A DNA stretch of 64,000 nucleotides from HXMU1420-2 sp034670145 (GTDB lineage: Bacteria > Pseudomonadota > Alphaproteobacteria > Rhodobacterales > Rhodobacteraceae): NCBI GenBank assembly GCA_034670145.1, contig JAXMOA010000023.1, positions 1 through 64,000 on the forward strand, in the 5' to 3' direction. The translations under genes and the position numbers were made by a program. The notes under the pieces are model-generated. The model saw only the letters and a program-made list of their open reading frames with translations. It searched no databases and was not told the origin of the DNA. Position 1 is the stretch's first letter; every line of letters begins with the position of its first letter. This document shows, in pieces, positions 42,577 through 51,978 of the stretch.

Positions 42577-43647
42577 CTAGCGGCTGAGCCCGCCACGCAG
42601 GGTCGGAACATCCAGGCTGGCGAATCCATAGTGCCGCAGCCAACGCAGGTCGCTTTCAAAGAAGGCCCGCAGGTCAGGAATGCCGTATTTCAGCATCGCG
42701 ATCCGGTCAATTCCCATGCCAAAGGCAAAACCCTGCCATTCGTCCGGGTCGATACCGCCCGCCTGCAAGACCTTGGGGTGCACCATGCCCGATCCCAGGA
42801 CTTCGAGCCAATCGTCGCCTTCACCCACTTTGACCATACCATCCTGCCAGCTGCACTGTATATCGACCTCGGCAGAGGGTTCAGTGAATGGAAAATGTGA
42901 GGCCCGGAAGCGCGTTTTGACCTGGGTTCCGAAGAACGCAGAGAAAAACTCCTCGAGCACCCATTTCAGGTTGGCCATCGAGATATCACGATCCACCGCC
43001 AGGCCCTCGACCTGATGGAACATTGGCGTGTGGGTCTGGTCATAGTCCGCACGATACACGCCGCCCGGACAAATGATCCGCAATGGGGCGCCTTCGGCCT
43101 CCATCGTGCGGATCTGAACCGGAGACGTGTGCGTCCGCAGCACATGCGGCGACCGGTTGTCACCCTCGGCGCGGTGCATGTAAAACGTATCCATCTCGGC
43201 GCGAGCCGGGTGATGCGACGGAATGTTCAGCGCGTCGAAGTTATACCAGTCCGTGTCAATGCGCGGCCCCTCGGCAACCGAAAAGCCCATTTCGGCAAAG
43301 ATCGCGGTGACCTCTTCCGTGACCTGGCTGACCGGATGAATCGTGCCCTGGCGGCCCGGACGGCTGGGCAGCGTAACGTCAAGCCACTCTTCCTTCAGGC
43401 GCGCATCAAGTGCAGCGTCGGCCAGACCGGATTTCTTGGCGGTCAGGGCGCTGTTGATTTCATCCTTGAGCGCATTCAGCGCGGGGCCTGCAACCTGACG
43501 CTCTTCTGGGGTCATTTTGCCCAGTTCCCGCATCTTGAGCGAAACCTCGCCCTTTTTGCCGACGGCTGCGACACGGATCGCTTCCAACGCCGCTTCGTCA
43601 GTGGCGCCAGAAATCTGTTCTAGAAATTTGGCCTTTAGATCGTCCAT
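42577..43647 (-). CDS. pheS: Phenylalanine-tRNA ligase alpha subunit
   Basis: The product has 356 residues, with an N-terminal coiled coil (about 1-90) and class II synthetase motifs. Motif 1 region: HPVSQVTEEVTAIFAEMGF. Motif 2: LRIICPGGVYRADYDQTHTPMFHQVEG. Motif 3: GFAFGMGIDRIAMLKYGI. It holds the aminoacylation site of the alpha2-beta2 enzyme. pheT is 3.1 kb downstream with four genes between, one of them on the opposite strand, so the usual pheST operon is split. Confidence 0.96.
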   Translation of the reverse strand: MDDLKAKFLEQISGATDEAALEAIRVAAVGKKGEVSLKMRELGKMTPEERQVAGPALNALKDEINSALTAKKSGLADAALDARLKEEWLDVTLPSRPGRQGTIHPVSQVTEEVTAIFAEMGFSVAEGPRIDTDWYNFDALNIPSHHPARAEMDTFYMHRAEGDNRSPHVLRTHTSPVQIRTMEAEGAPLRIICPGGVYRADYDQTHTPMFHQVEGLAVDRDISMANLKWVLEEFFSAFFGTQVKTRFRASHFPFTEPSAEVDIQCSWQDGMVKVGEGDDWLEVLGSGMVHPKVLQAGGIDPDEWQGFAFGMGIDRIAMLKYGIPDLRAFFESDLRWLRHYGFASLDVPTLRGGLSR

Positions 43648-43767
43648 GACGCACCCCGAATTCTACCAACGCCCTGCTATCGCCAGGTCGGCAAGGATGC
43701 AAGTAGGGGTGCTATTTGTGGCCTATTTTCGGAGAATGTTACGCTCAGAATGACACGCCAAAGCCAC

Positions 43768-44409
43768 CTAGTAGAGGTTGTCGCGCACACTATTCGCAAT
43801 CCCAACCTCGATCTCTTCGAGGGGGGTGTCGATTTGAGCATGTGCGCGGGCCATTTCGGCCAGGCTGGGCACATCCGAAGTGTCGGGCCAGTCCTCGGGC
43901 GACCAGACCTGGCCGCGAATGAAGGCCTTGGGGCAATGACACAGAACACGGCGCACGCGGATAAGCAGCGTAAACTGCGAAGGTTTGCCATGGACGGCGA
44001 GCCGGTCGCCCAGCGCCGCGTCGCGCACAAGGCGGGCCTGGCCGGCGACGCGCAGGGTGTCGCGATGCCCAGGGATAACAAAGATCAGCCCGATCTGGCC
44101 CGTTTGGATGACATTTTCGAACGTATCCATCAGCCGGTTTCCCGGCCGGTCCGGCATCGCCAGGGTTTGGTCGTCCAGAACATGCACGAACCCACTGGGG
44201 TCACCACGTGGGGTCAGATCCACGCCGCCCTCGGGACGGGTTGTCCCGACAAAGACCAGCGAAGACGCCGCAATGAAACGTCGTGCAAGGGGGTCGATGC
44301 GGTCGATGACCTTGTTGGAAACCAATTCCGAAGGTTCGCCAACAAATGACCGGAGGTCGTCGATTGTATCGATTGCCTGTTCTACTTTTTGTCCAAAAAC
44401 ATCAGTCAT
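43768..44409 (-). CDS. PPOX-class FMN-dependent flavoprotein
   Basis: The product has 213 residues. The split-barrel pattern of pyridoxamine-phosphate-oxidase-like proteins of the MSMEG_1061 type is visible: RFIAASSLVFVGTTRPEGGVD, SGFVHVLDDQTLAMPDRPGNRLMD and IGLIFVIPGHRDTLRVAGQA. These proteins bind FMN (or F420 in actinobacteria) and reduce unknown small molecules. Lone gene, divergent from the serine hydrolase across a 108-bp gap. Confidence 0.82.
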   Translation of the reverse strand: MTDVFGQKVEQAIDTIDDLRSFVGEPSELVSNKVIDRIDPLARRFIAASSLVFVGTTRPEGGVDLTPRGDPSGFVHVLDDQTLAMPDRPGNRLMDTFENVIQTGQIGLIFVIPGHRDTLRVAGQARLVRDAALGDRLAVHGKPSQFTLLIRVRRVLCHCPKAFIRGQVWSPEDWPDTSDVPSLAEMARAHAQIDTPLEEIEVGIANSVRDNLY

Positions 44410-44517
44410 TCATAAGGTCCTTTTCGGTCATGGCACTAAAGTTCCATGCCTCCCGAAGGGTCATGGACGACCTGTGTGCATGGCGCTAGGCTGGCGGAAT
44501 CATCGAGGGAGTTCAAG

Positions 44518-45660
44518 ATGACATCCATAGATAAAGTTCTATCAGAAGCAGTGTCCGCTCAGGACGTGCCATTTGTGGTTGCAATGGCGGGCAACGCTGC
44601 AGGCGTCACATATTCCGGAGCAGCAGGTGAAGCGTCTGAGGGACGTTCAGCGGCAGAAGACACGGCGTTTCGGATATTCTCGATGACCAAGGCAATCGGG
44701 TCTACGGCTGCCATGATTCTGATTGATCGGGGTCTGTTGAGCATGGACACACCGGTGGCAGAAATCTTGCCAGAGTGGGACAAATTGCAGGTGCTGGACG
44801 GTTGGAACGGGGACGAGCCGATCTTGCGCGCCCCCAAAACCACAGCCACGATGCGCCATCTGGCGACTCATACGTCTGGTGCAGAGTATGAGTTTTGGAA
44901 CCCGAATACGCCAAAGTATCTTGAGGTAACCGGCGGGCAAAGCCTGTTGACCGGACAGAAATCAGCCTTGCTGAGTTACCCGCTGACCTGTGATCCGGGT
45001 ACGCGTTGGGGCTATGGCACCGGGATTGACTGGTTGGGTCTGGCTGTTGAGGCCATCGACGGGCGGCGGATTGATGCGTTCTGCCGAGAAGAGATCCTGG
45101 ATCCGCTGGGTATGAGCGACACGATGTTCGAGCCGGATGCTCTGGCTGACCGTTTGGCTGCAGTGAAAATTCGCGGCGAAGACGGAGCCTTTGCGCCCTT
45201 TGAGATGGCGCCTCCGCCTCAGCCGGAGTTTTATGGAATGGGCCATGCGCTGTATTCCACGGCGCCGGATTATCTGCGGTTCTTGCGGATGGTGCTGAAC
45301 AAGGGACAGCTGGATGGAAATCGCGTTCTCAGCGAAGCGGCGGTTGCCGAAATGACCGCTGATCAGATGCAGGGAAAAACGTTTCAGACTATGCATACCT
45401 GCGCCCCTCCGATCACGGCAGATGTGAGCATGCCAGAGGATACCACGCATAGTTTTGCTTTTGTTCGGTTTGAATCGGATCAGCCCGGCAAACGACGCGC
45501 CGGGTCACAGAGTTGGGCTGGCGTGTGCAATACCCATTTCTGGGTTGATCCGGCCTCGGATGTGGCGGCTGTGATCATGACGCAGTCCTTGCCGTTTGTG
45601 GAGCCGCCCCTGATGAAAACCTATGATGCCTACGAGCGGGCGGTCTACGCGGCTCTTTGA
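44518..45660 (+). CDS. Serine hydrolase, class C beta-lactamase/esterase family
   Basis: ATG 44518 after GAGGGAGTTCAAG gives 380 residues. The SxxK nucleophile motif is FSMTK (about 66-70). The usual YxN motif appears as YGTG (WGYGTGIDW), and HTSGAEYEF is a typical flanking motif. There is no signal peptide, so it is probably a cytoplasmic EstB-like esterase or D-aminopeptidase rather than an antibiotic resistance beta-lactamase. The downstream MFS gene follows 22 bp after its stop. Confidence 0.83.
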   Translation: MTSIDKVLSEAVSAQDVPFVVAMAGNAAGVTYSGAAGEASEGRSAAEDTAFRIFSMTKAIGSTAAMILIDRGLLSMDTPVAEILPEWDKLQVLDGWNGDEPILRAPKTTATMRHLATHTSGAEYEFWNPNTPKYLEVTGGQSLLTGQKSALLSYPLTCDPGTRWGYGTGIDWLGLAVEAIDGRRIDAFCREEILDPLGMSDTMFEPDALADRLAAVKIRGEDGAFAPFEMAPPPQPEFYGMGHALYSTAPDYLRFLRMVLNKGQLDGNRVLSEAAVAEMTADQMQGKTFQTMHTCAPPITADVSMPEDTTHSFAFVRFESDQPGKRRAGSQSWAGVCNTHFWVDPASDVAAVIMTQSLPFVEPPLMKTYDAYERAVYAAL

Positions 45661-45682
45661 AGCCAGCGCGAGTCAGATCAAG

Positions 45683-46861
45683 GTGGAAAATCAAACCAAC
45701 CGACCCTGGCTCGCTCTTTTTGGTCTGTGCCTGGGCATGTGTGTCACCAACGGGTTTGCCCGTTTCGCCTATGGTTTGATCCTGCCGGCGATGCGCGAAG
45801 ATCTGGGGTGGACCTATGTTCAGGCCGGATGGCTGAACACCGCAAATGCCTTGGGCTATCTGACCGGTGCGGTGATGACGCTGGTGTTGATCTCGCGGGT
45901 GAATGCCAGCCTGCTGTATGCGATTGGCATGATCACAACAGCGATTTCCCTGATGGCAACGGGCCTGATCGAAGCGTTGTGGTGGCAGAGCATCTGGCGG
46001 GTGGCTGCGGGGCTATTCGGAGCCATGTCGTTTGCGACCTCTGGGACGCTGGCCGCACAGCTGTTTGCCGGTGATACGCGGCGCAATTCCTTGGCGATTG
46101 CCATTCTGTTTGGCACCGGAGGAGGACTGGGCATTGTGGTTGCCGGGGCGATGATACCGCCATTGCTGGCCTTGGGTGGCGCGCACTCCTGGCCCTGGGC
46201 CTGGGTCATGGTGGGCGGTGTCAGCCTTTTGTTCCTACCCTTGGGATTGTGGTCGGGTTGGGTATTGCGCCCACCGATCCGAAGCGGACCGCGCACAAAG
46301 GCACATTTGCCGATTGGGCGTATGCTGCCAGAGCTGTTGGCCTATGGCAGTTTTGGTCTGGGCTATATCGTCTATTTCACCTTTCTGGGCGCTTGGATGA
46401 AGGCACAGGCAACCGGGCCTTTTCTGAACGCCGTTGCCTGGGTGTTGTTAGGGGTTTGCATTACCGTGTCCCCATTTCTGTGGCGTGGGATCTTTTCACG
46501 GTTCCGCGATGGCATTCCAATGGCAATGGTGCTGACGGGCATTGCCATCGGAGCGATGACTCCGGTGATGATACCGACAGATCCGGGTTTGGTGATCTCT
46601 GCGATCATATTTGGGTTCTGCGTATTCATGTCACCCAGTGCGATAACCAACTTTTTCCGGCACAATTTGCCGGCAGAGAGTTGGGGGCCCGCGATCAGCC
46701 TGTTTACGGTGGTGTTTGCCCTGTCCCAGACCGTTGGGCCAATCGCCGCGGGCTGGATTGGGGATGTCACCGGCGATATTGGCAACGGACTGCGGGCTGC
46801 TGCGGGCATTTTGTTCTGGGGGGCTGCGATAGCCTGTCTGCAGCGACCGCTGCATCGTTGA
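45683..46861 (+). CDS. MFS transporter, YbfB/YjiJ family
   Basis: GTG 45683 gives 392 residues and avoids overlap with the serine-hydrolase gene; an ATG at 45623 is in frame but overlaps it by 38 bp. The Shine-Dalgarno sequence is weak for both. Twelve hydrophobic helices are present. The first reads WLALFGLCLGMCVTNGFARF, followed by YGLILPAMREDLGW and AGWLNTANALGYLTGA, the typical opening of YbfB/YjiJ-type MFS proteins. Substrate unknown. Convergent with the SulP gene, with only 3 bp between stops. Confidence 0.83.
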   Translation: MENQTNRPWLALFGLCLGMCVTNGFARFAYGLILPAMREDLGWTYVQAGWLNTANALGYLTGAVMTLVLISRVNASLLYAIGMITTAISLMATGLIEALWWQSIWRVAAGLFGAMSFATSGTLAAQLFAGDTRRNSLAIAILFGTGGGLGIVVAGAMIPPLLALGGAHSWPWAWVMVGGVSLLFLPLGLWSGWVLRPPIRSGPRTKAHLPIGRMLPELLAYGSFGLGYIVYFTFLGAWMKAQATGPFLNAVAWVLLGVCITVSPFLWRGIFSRFRDGIPMAMVLTGIAIGAMTPVMIPTDPGLVISAIIFGFCVFMSPSAITNFFRHNLPAESWGPAISLFTVVFALSQTVGPIAAGWIGDVTGDIGNGLRAAAGILFWGAAIACLQRPLHR

Positions 46862-46864
46862 TCC

Positions 46865-48124
46865 TCACCCCTGCGGATCAATATCCTGTTTGACCGAGTC
46901 TCTGCGCGTGACCCGCAGGGCTATCCCCAGCGCGACACCGACCCCGATTGCGATTGTCAGGTCGGTCAGTACCGTCAGCACGAGCGTCAGGATCAACAAC
47001 ACACGGTCAGACAAGGGGCCGGACATGTAGCTGCGCCACTTCTGCGGTTCGCTCATGTTCCAGGCGGTCAGGATCAGCAATCCGGCCAGGGCCGGAAGCG
47101 CCATTTTTCCGGCCAGAGGCGCGGCCAACATCATGATTGCCAGCACCGTGATGGCATGAACCATCCCAGCCACCGGAGTGCGCCCACCTGCGCGCACATT
47201 TGTAGCGGTCCGCGCGATAGCCCCTGTCGCGGGCAGACCGCCAAACAAGGCCGACCCCAGGTTGGCGGCACCTTGTGCCATCAATTCTGCGTTTGAGCGG
47301 TGGTGTCCGTCGATCATCCGGTCTGCCACCATGGCCGAAAGCAGCGATTCAATTCCGGCCAGGAATGCGATGATGAGCGACGACGGAAAGAGTACGACAA
47401 TTTCGTTCCAGGTTATGCTCGGCAACTCGGGCATGGGCAGGCGGTTTGGCAATGCGCCAAAGCGGCTGGAAATCGTGTCGACTGGCAAGTGAATTACAGC
47501 TGCGACGGCAGACGTCAGGGCGATGGCCACGATCAAACCCGGCAAACGGGGCGCCGCGCGGCGCAGCGAAACGATCAGCACCATGGACAAGAGGCCAATA
47601 CACAAGGACGGCCAGTTCAGCGTATCCCGCACCGACCAGAGCGCCTCGATTTTTTCTAGAAATGCAGCTGGTACCGCCTGTGCCTGAAGGCCAAAGAGAT
47701 CCTTGACCTGGCTGGTCGCTATGATGATGGCAATCCCAATCGTAAAGCCGTTGATTACCGGCTCTGGCACAAAGCGGATCAGGCGACCGGCGCGACAAAG
47801 TGCTGCGATGATCAGGATAACGCCAGCCATCAAGGTGGCCAGGACTAAGCCATCATAGCCATGGGCCGCAATCACACCATAGACGACCACAATGAACGCG
47901 CCTGTTGGGCCTCCGATCTGAACCCGGCTGCCACCAAGGGCCGAAACAAGGAACCCGGCAACAACGGCAGTGATCAGGCCAACGCCCGGCTCGGCCCCGG
48001 ATGCGATCGCAATAGCAAGGCTGAGCGGCAAAGCGACCATTGCCACGCTGACGCCCGCCGCGATATCGGCAAACAAGGCCCGGGTTGTATAACCCGGCAG
48101 AGTAGTCAAAATTTTGGGTTTCAT
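46865..48124 (-). CDS. SulP-family inorganic anion transporter without STAS domain
   Basis: The product has 419 residues. The SulP transport core is clear: ADIAAGVSVAMVALPLSLAI at the start, then GGSRVQIGGPTGAFIVVVYG with the binding-site signature, and GLPATGAIARTATNVRAGGR near residue 300. It ends soon after the last helix with a short charged tail. The cytoplasmic STAS domain of most SulP proteins is missing. Substrates in the family are sulfate, bicarbonate, molybdate or other anions. Truncated-type SulP proteins are known, so this need not be a pseudogene. Confidence 0.88.
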   Translation of the reverse strand: MKPKILTTLPGYTTRALFADIAAGVSVAMVALPLSLAIAIASGAEPGVGLITAVVAGFLVSALGGSRVQIGGPTGAFIVVVYGVIAAHGYDGLVLATLMAGVILIIAALCRAGRLIRFVPEPVINGFTIGIAIIIATSQVKDLFGLQAQAVPAAFLEKIEALWSVRDTLNWPSLCIGLLSMVLIVSLRRAAPRLPGLIVAIALTSAVAAVIHLPVDTISSRFGALPNRLPMPELPSITWNEIVVLFPSSLIIAFLAGIESLLSAMVADRMIDGHHRSNAELMAQGAANLGSALFGGLPATGAIARTATNVRAGGRTPVAGMVHAITVLAIMMLAAPLAGKMALPALAGLLILTAWNMSEPQKWRSYMSGPLSDRVLLILTLVLTVLTDLTIAIGVGVALGIALRVTRRDSVKQDIDPQG

Positions 48125-48191
48125 GGCACGATCCAGCCGCTAGCTGAAACCTACGCCCTGAATTCGGGGACCACAAGTGCCCCCCGGGGGC

Positions 48192-49265
48192 TCAGACTGC
48201 GCGCAAGAGCGTCGCTTGCGCTCTGCCGGGGATCGGGCGGGCGGTATGGCTGTATTGAGCGCGAGACGGGTCAAGCTGTGGAAACAGGGCCAATACTTCG
48301 GCCTGTGTATCATTTGAAAACCCAAAGAGGGCCATTTCCCCGGGGTAAAAGCTTTCGCTGGCCAGGCCGTTTGAAAAGATGATTTCATGTTGGTCAAACA
48401 GTATGTGCACATAGCACACCAGATCGCAGGGGACGGGGCGAATGGTATCTGAATTTACCAGCGCCTTGGCCGGAACCAGCAGTTCAGGTTCCCCGAACAG
48501 CAACTCGGCTTGCCATCCGCTGAAAAGCAACCGGTGCTGGGGGGATACATACACGTCGGCTGTGGCGCCCAATGTTCCAGCCTTGATCACGATAGGCGCA
48601 TGGTGCTGCCGTCCACCGACTGTATTGGCCCCACGCCAGCGCAGGGTTTGGAAGCCGTTATCCAGAGTACGAACCCGGTCGCCTGGCCGCAAACGCTCGA
48701 CCGGAATTGGGCCCTTGTCAGTTTCAATGGGTGTGCCTGCAACAAAACAGGCTATCCCGGTGTCGCCAGGAGCAACGGTTCCATAGGTGAGCGTGCCCGG
48801 ATCAGGTTGATTGAATTGAAGCGTCGTTGTCGTCGCCTGAGGGCCGACCAGGACCGGCAGGTTTTCAGACGTCGCCCCGGACGCGGCGCCGTTGTTTGCG
48901 ACGATGTCCGTAGTCCCCCCGCCGATGTCGTAGAAATCAATCACAGTGGCCGGAACGTTCCCGGTTTCGGTCAGCGCATACGCTTCGTAGTTGTTGCTGC
49001 CGCCGCCGTCAGGATCCGTGAGCAGAATTGGGAAGTCATCGGCCGATATAACGTAGGCTGTTTCACCAGTTTGAGGATCTGTCGTGATCTGGATACCGGG
49101 GCTATCTAGTGTCAGTTCAAATCCGACGTTGCCGTTTGCCTGGTAGAAGGAAACAGTGAAATCAGCCGGATCCTCACCCGGTGCCAGGGCGATTTCCAGA
49201 AATTCGGATACGCCGGAACTATTGGCATAGGCGTTAGAGTAATGCAGTTCACTAATTCGGGCCAA
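48192..49265 (-). CDS. Secreted-type Hint-domain protein
   Basis: The product has 357 residues. The first 160 or so resemble a lamin-tail-like beta domain (ISELHYSNAYANSSGVSEFL, then TVSFYQANGNVG). A Hint (Hedgehog/intein) domain follows at about 170-330. It starts with Cys in IACFVAGTPIETDKG, continues with VERLRPGDRVRTLDNG, and has the block with VSPQHRLLFSG holding the catalytic His. Such proteins are frequent in roseobacters and are usually predicted to self-process and be secreted. No signal peptide or RTX repeats are visible. A partner for processing is not evident. Confidence 0.8.
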   Translation of the reverse strand: MARISELHYSNAYANSSGVSEFLEIALAPGEDPADFTVSFYQANGNVGFELTLDSPGIQITTDPQTGETAYVISADDFPILLTDPDGGGSNNYEAYALTETGNVPATVIDFYDIGGGTTDIVANNGAASGATSENLPVLVGPQATTTTLQFNQPDPGTLTYGTVAPGDTGIACFVAGTPIETDKGPIPVERLRPGDRVRTLDNGFQTLRWRGANTVGGRQHHAPIVIKAGTLGATADVYVSPQHRLLFSGWQAELLFGEPELLVPAKALVNSDTIRPVPCDLVCYVHILFDQHEIIFSNGLASESFYPGEMALFGFSNDTQAEVLALFPQLDPSRAQYSHTARPIPGRAQATLLRAV

Positions 49266-49369
49266 CGGGTCACTCGCTATTCAACAGTACGACCCGTTAA
49301 CCAATGATCATAAAATGTGACAAAACTGGGCAATGGTACGGGCGGGCAAAAGGTGATTTTGCGATCCAT

Positions 49370-49403
49370 GCAAAAAGGGCCGCCCGGTTTGGACAGCCCT
49401 TTG
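49370..49403 (-). terminator. Terminator of the rpmI-rplT operon
   Basis: On the minus strand AAAGGGC and GCCCTTT form a stem around a 15-base loop, followed by TTGC within a T-rich run. It lies 37 bp after the rplT stop, the expected position for a Rho-independent terminator. Confidence 0.7.
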
Positions 49404-49439
49404 TCAAATTCAAGTGCTTCGGGTCGAACCCGACCTGGC

Positions 49440-49805
49440 TCACGCGGCCAGGGCGCCCTTGGCTTGCTCGACAATAGCAACAAACGCTTCGGGTTCGTGC
49501 ACGGCGAGGTCAGCCAAAACTTTGCGGTCCACTTCAATACCGGCCAGGTTCAGACCGTTGATGAAGCGGGAATACGTCAATGCCTCGTCATGGGCACGGA
49601 CGGCAGCGTTGATCCGCTGAATCCACAATGCGCGGAAATTCCGCTTGCGATTTTTCCGGTCACGTGTGGCGTACTGGTTGGCCTTGTCGACCGCCTGTGT
49701 CGCTACCTTGAAACTGGATTTGCGCCGACCATAGTAACCTTTGGCCTGCTTGATGATTTTCTTGTGACGCGAATGCGCGACGGTTCCGCCTTTGGTCCGG
49801 GACAT
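49440..49805 (-). CDS. rplT: 50S ribosomal protein L20
   Basis: The product has 121 residues and is very basic. The start MSRTKGGTVAHSRHKKIIKQ and YYGRRKSSFKVATQAVDKAN are L20 signatures, and NAAVRAHDEALTYSRFINGL ends the globular part. L20 binds 23S rRNA early in 50S assembly and in some bacteria represses its own operon. It follows rpmI by 17 bp. infC, the usual first gene of the operon, is not adjacent. Confidence 0.96.
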   Translation of the reverse strand: MSRTKGGTVAHSRHKKIIKQAKGYYGRRKSSFKVATQAVDKANQYATRDRKNRKRNFRALWIQRINAAVRAHDEALTYSRFINGLNLAGIEVDRKVLADLAVHEPEAFVAIVEQAKGALAA

Positions 49806-49822
49806 TTCTCAGGCCTCCTTAA

Positions 49823-50023
49823 TCAACGGTCGTAGGGCATAAAGCCCTTGATGATCTTTGTATCCGGTTCGCTGAGCGTGGTTGTGCCACGGGCATTGCG
49901 AATGAATTTTCTGGTACGTTTGATCATGCCGTGGCGTTTGCCGGCCTGAGCGCCCATCACCTTACCGGTGGCGGTCACCTTAAAGCGCTTTTTGGCGCTC
50001 GATTTGGTCTTCATCTTGGGCAT
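49823..50023 (-). CDS. rpmI: 50S ribosomal protein L35
   Basis: The product has 66 residues from ATG 50023 (MPKMKTKSSAKKRFKVTATG), preceded by AAAGGAGA. KVMGAQAGKRHGMIKRT and FIRNARGTT are typical of L35. The longer reading to 50125 is an artefact. It is encoded immediately upstream of rplT on the same strand. Confidence 0.96.
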   Translation of the reverse strand: MPKMKTKSSAKKRFKVTATGKVMGAQAGKRHGMIKRTRKFIRNARGTTTLSEPDTKIIKGFMPYDR

Positions 50024-50149
50024 TTCTGTCTCCTTTAAGTGAGATAAACGCGCGACTCGGCATGCCACATTGGCCGGCCACACGGAACAGACGTGCGCTT
50101 TAGGCGATGGCGGTGAGAAAGGCAAGGGCCAACCTTGCCCCCAACAGCG

Positions 50150-50374
50150 TCAGGGCATGAAACGCGCAATAACGTGGATGAACGCTGCGGGCAGATCAGC
50201 AAAAGCAAACCCCCCGGGCTTGATGTTTATGGCGTAAAAAATAAAGCCGCCTGCGATCAGGATAATCACGATCGGCACGATGGGCCTGCGCCCATCGCTG
50301 AGGGACGAAAGGATGGCCGGGATTGAAAAACCGACCAGCACAATTCCGAGAACCATAGCAAGTTCGGCATCCAT
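50150..50374 (-). CDS. Small two-helix membrane protein, unknown
   Basis: ATG 50374 (MDAELAMVLGIVLVGFS) has AGGA 9 bases upstream and gives 74 residues; a GTG start at 50392 is also in frame. Two hydrophobic stretches (AMVLGIVLVGFSIPAILS and PIVPIVIILIAGGFIFYAI) are separated by a short SDGRRP loop. The tail has a Phe/Ala-rich helix. I do not recognise the family. It lies 36 bp after pyk on the same strand, so it may share that transcript. Confidence 0.6.
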   Translation of the reverse strand: MDAELAMVLGIVLVGFSIPAILSSLSDGRRPIVPIVIILIAGGFIFYAINIKPGGFAFADLPAAFIHVIARFMP

Positions 50375-50410
50375 CAACGCGTTCCTATTCACCTACATTC
50401 GTGGTCGAGG

Positions 50411-51856
50411 CTACTCTGGATCGGTATGAAAGATCAAACGTTCGTCACACGGTGCAACCCGCAGAATGTTTGTTGTACCGGGTCGATTGAACGGCACCCC
50501 GGCAGTGACAACAATCTGATCGGACTCGGTTGCAAAACCGCCAGCGCGAGCGGCGCGCGCCGCATTGACCACGGCGAGTTTGAACCGGTTAAGTTCCTCG
50601 GTCATGACGCAATTGCAGCCCCAGCTGAGGCACAGGCGGCGGGCCGTACCCCGTTTGGAGGTCAACGCAATGATCGGCACGCCGGGACGTTCGCGGGCAG
50701 TCAGCAAGGCGGTTGTGCCACTTTCGGTAAAACAACAAATCACGCGGATTTCCGTTTTCTCGGCGATTTCACGCGCGGCGGCAACGATGCCATCGGCCAC
50801 GGTGGTGCCCTTGGCACTGCGAGAGGCCGCGATGATCTGTGCATAGGTCGGATCGTTTTCAACCTCGGTTGCAACCTGATCCATCGTATCGACCGCCTCG
50901 AGCGGATACTGACCTGCCGCAGATTCGGCGCTGAGCATAATGGCGTCGGTGCCTTCGTAGATGGCAGTTGCCACATCTGACACTTCGGCACGGGTCGGCA
51001 TTGGGCTTTCGATCATGCTCTCCAGCATTTGTGTAGCGACAATGACTGGTTTGGCTGCGGCGCGGCACATACGGACAAGTTGCTTTTGGATCGGAGGCAC
51101 TGCGCTGACAGGCAGTTCGACGCCCAAATCTCCGCGCGCCACCATGATGCCGTCGGAAACTGCCAGAATATCTTCGAATCGCTCCACGGCGGCGGGCTTT
51201 TCGATTTTGGACAGGATCGCCGCACGACCATTGGCCAGCGTGCGGGCCTCTTCCACATCTTCCGGACGTTGGACAAAGCTTAGCGCCAGCCAATCAACAC
51301 CCAGCTGGCAAACAAACTCCAGATCGGCCCGGTCTTTGTCGCTGAGCGCAGCAAGCGGCAACAGCACGTCCGGTACATTGACGCCCTTGCGATTCGAGAT
51401 CGTGCCACCATTCTGCACCACGCATTTTGCGTGGGTTGCATCACAGCTTTGGACTTTGAGGCGGATTTTGCCGTCATTTACCAGCAGCGAGGCTTCCGGT
51501 TCCAAGGCCTGGAAAATCTCGGGATGTGGCAGGCAGGCACGGGTTGCATCACCGGGGGTCGGGTCCAGGTCGAGTGTGAAAATATCGCCTTCGGACAGGT
51601 CCTCTGCACCGTTCGCAAAGGTGCCGACGCGCAGTTTCGGCCCCTGAAGGTCAGCAAGAATTGCAATTGTGCTGTCCAGATCTTTTTCGATCTGCCGGAT
51701 GATACGGTGCTTTTCGCGGATTTCGTCATGCGTTCCGTGGCTCATGTTCAGACGGAACACGTCAGCGCCCGCTTCGTGCAGAGCCCGGATTGTTTCATAG
51801 GTATCTGACGCGGGTCCAAGTGTGGCCACGATTTTTACATTGCGTTGTCGTCTCAT
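50411..51856 (-). CDS. pyk: Pyruvate kinase
   Basis: The product has 481 residues with the normal domain order. RRQRNVKIVATLGPAS begins the barrel. ILADLQGPKLRVG, the active-site Lys in SKIEKPAAVERFEDI and VARGDLGVELP are the substrate and metal sites. The C-terminal domain holds GTTALLTARERPGVPIIALT. It converts phosphoenolpyruvate and ADP to pyruvate and ATP. The C-terminal allosteric residues cannot be judged by eye. Confidence 0.95.
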   Translation of the reverse strand: MRRQRNVKIVATLGPASDTYETIRALHEAGADVFRLNMSHGTHDEIREKHRIIRQIEKDLDSTIAILADLQGPKLRVGTFANGAEDLSEGDIFTLDLDPTPGDATRACLPHPEIFQALEPEASLLVNDGKIRLKVQSCDATHAKCVVQNGGTISNRKGVNVPDVLLPLAALSDKDRADLEFVCQLGVDWLALSFVQRPEDVEEARTLANGRAAILSKIEKPAAVERFEDILAVSDGIMVARGDLGVELPVSAVPPIQKQLVRMCRAAAKPVIVATQMLESMIESPMPTRAEVSDVATAIYEGTDAIMLSAESAAGQYPLEAVDTMDQVATEVENDPTYAQIIAASRSAKGTTVADGIVAAAREIAEKTEIRVICCFTESGTTALLTARERPGVPIIALTSKRGTARRLCLSWGCNCVMTEELNRFKLAVVNAARAARAGGFATESDQIVVTAGVPFNRPGTTNILRVAPCDERLIFHTDPE

Positions 51857-51978
51857 GACCTGTCCTTTTAGTTCAACTGACGCCGTGAATTGTTAGCGCA
51901 AACATTTGTTGTTGTTTATGACTTGGTTTCCATTTTGGATCAACGCGCATATTGCTGGCGCAAGGCGGTGACAGGACC

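Noticed and set aside
44518..45660. Antibiotic-resistance class C beta-lactamase
   Set aside because: No signal peptide and an altered second motif; more like an EstB-type esterase.
46865..48124. SulP gene truncated by mutation
   Set aside because: The frame ends cleanly after the last membrane segment with no downstream STAS remnant; STAS-less SulP proteins are known.
49823..50125. 100-residue version of L35
   Set aside because: The extra 34 residues have no L35 similarity, and the ribosome-binding site fits the start at 50023.
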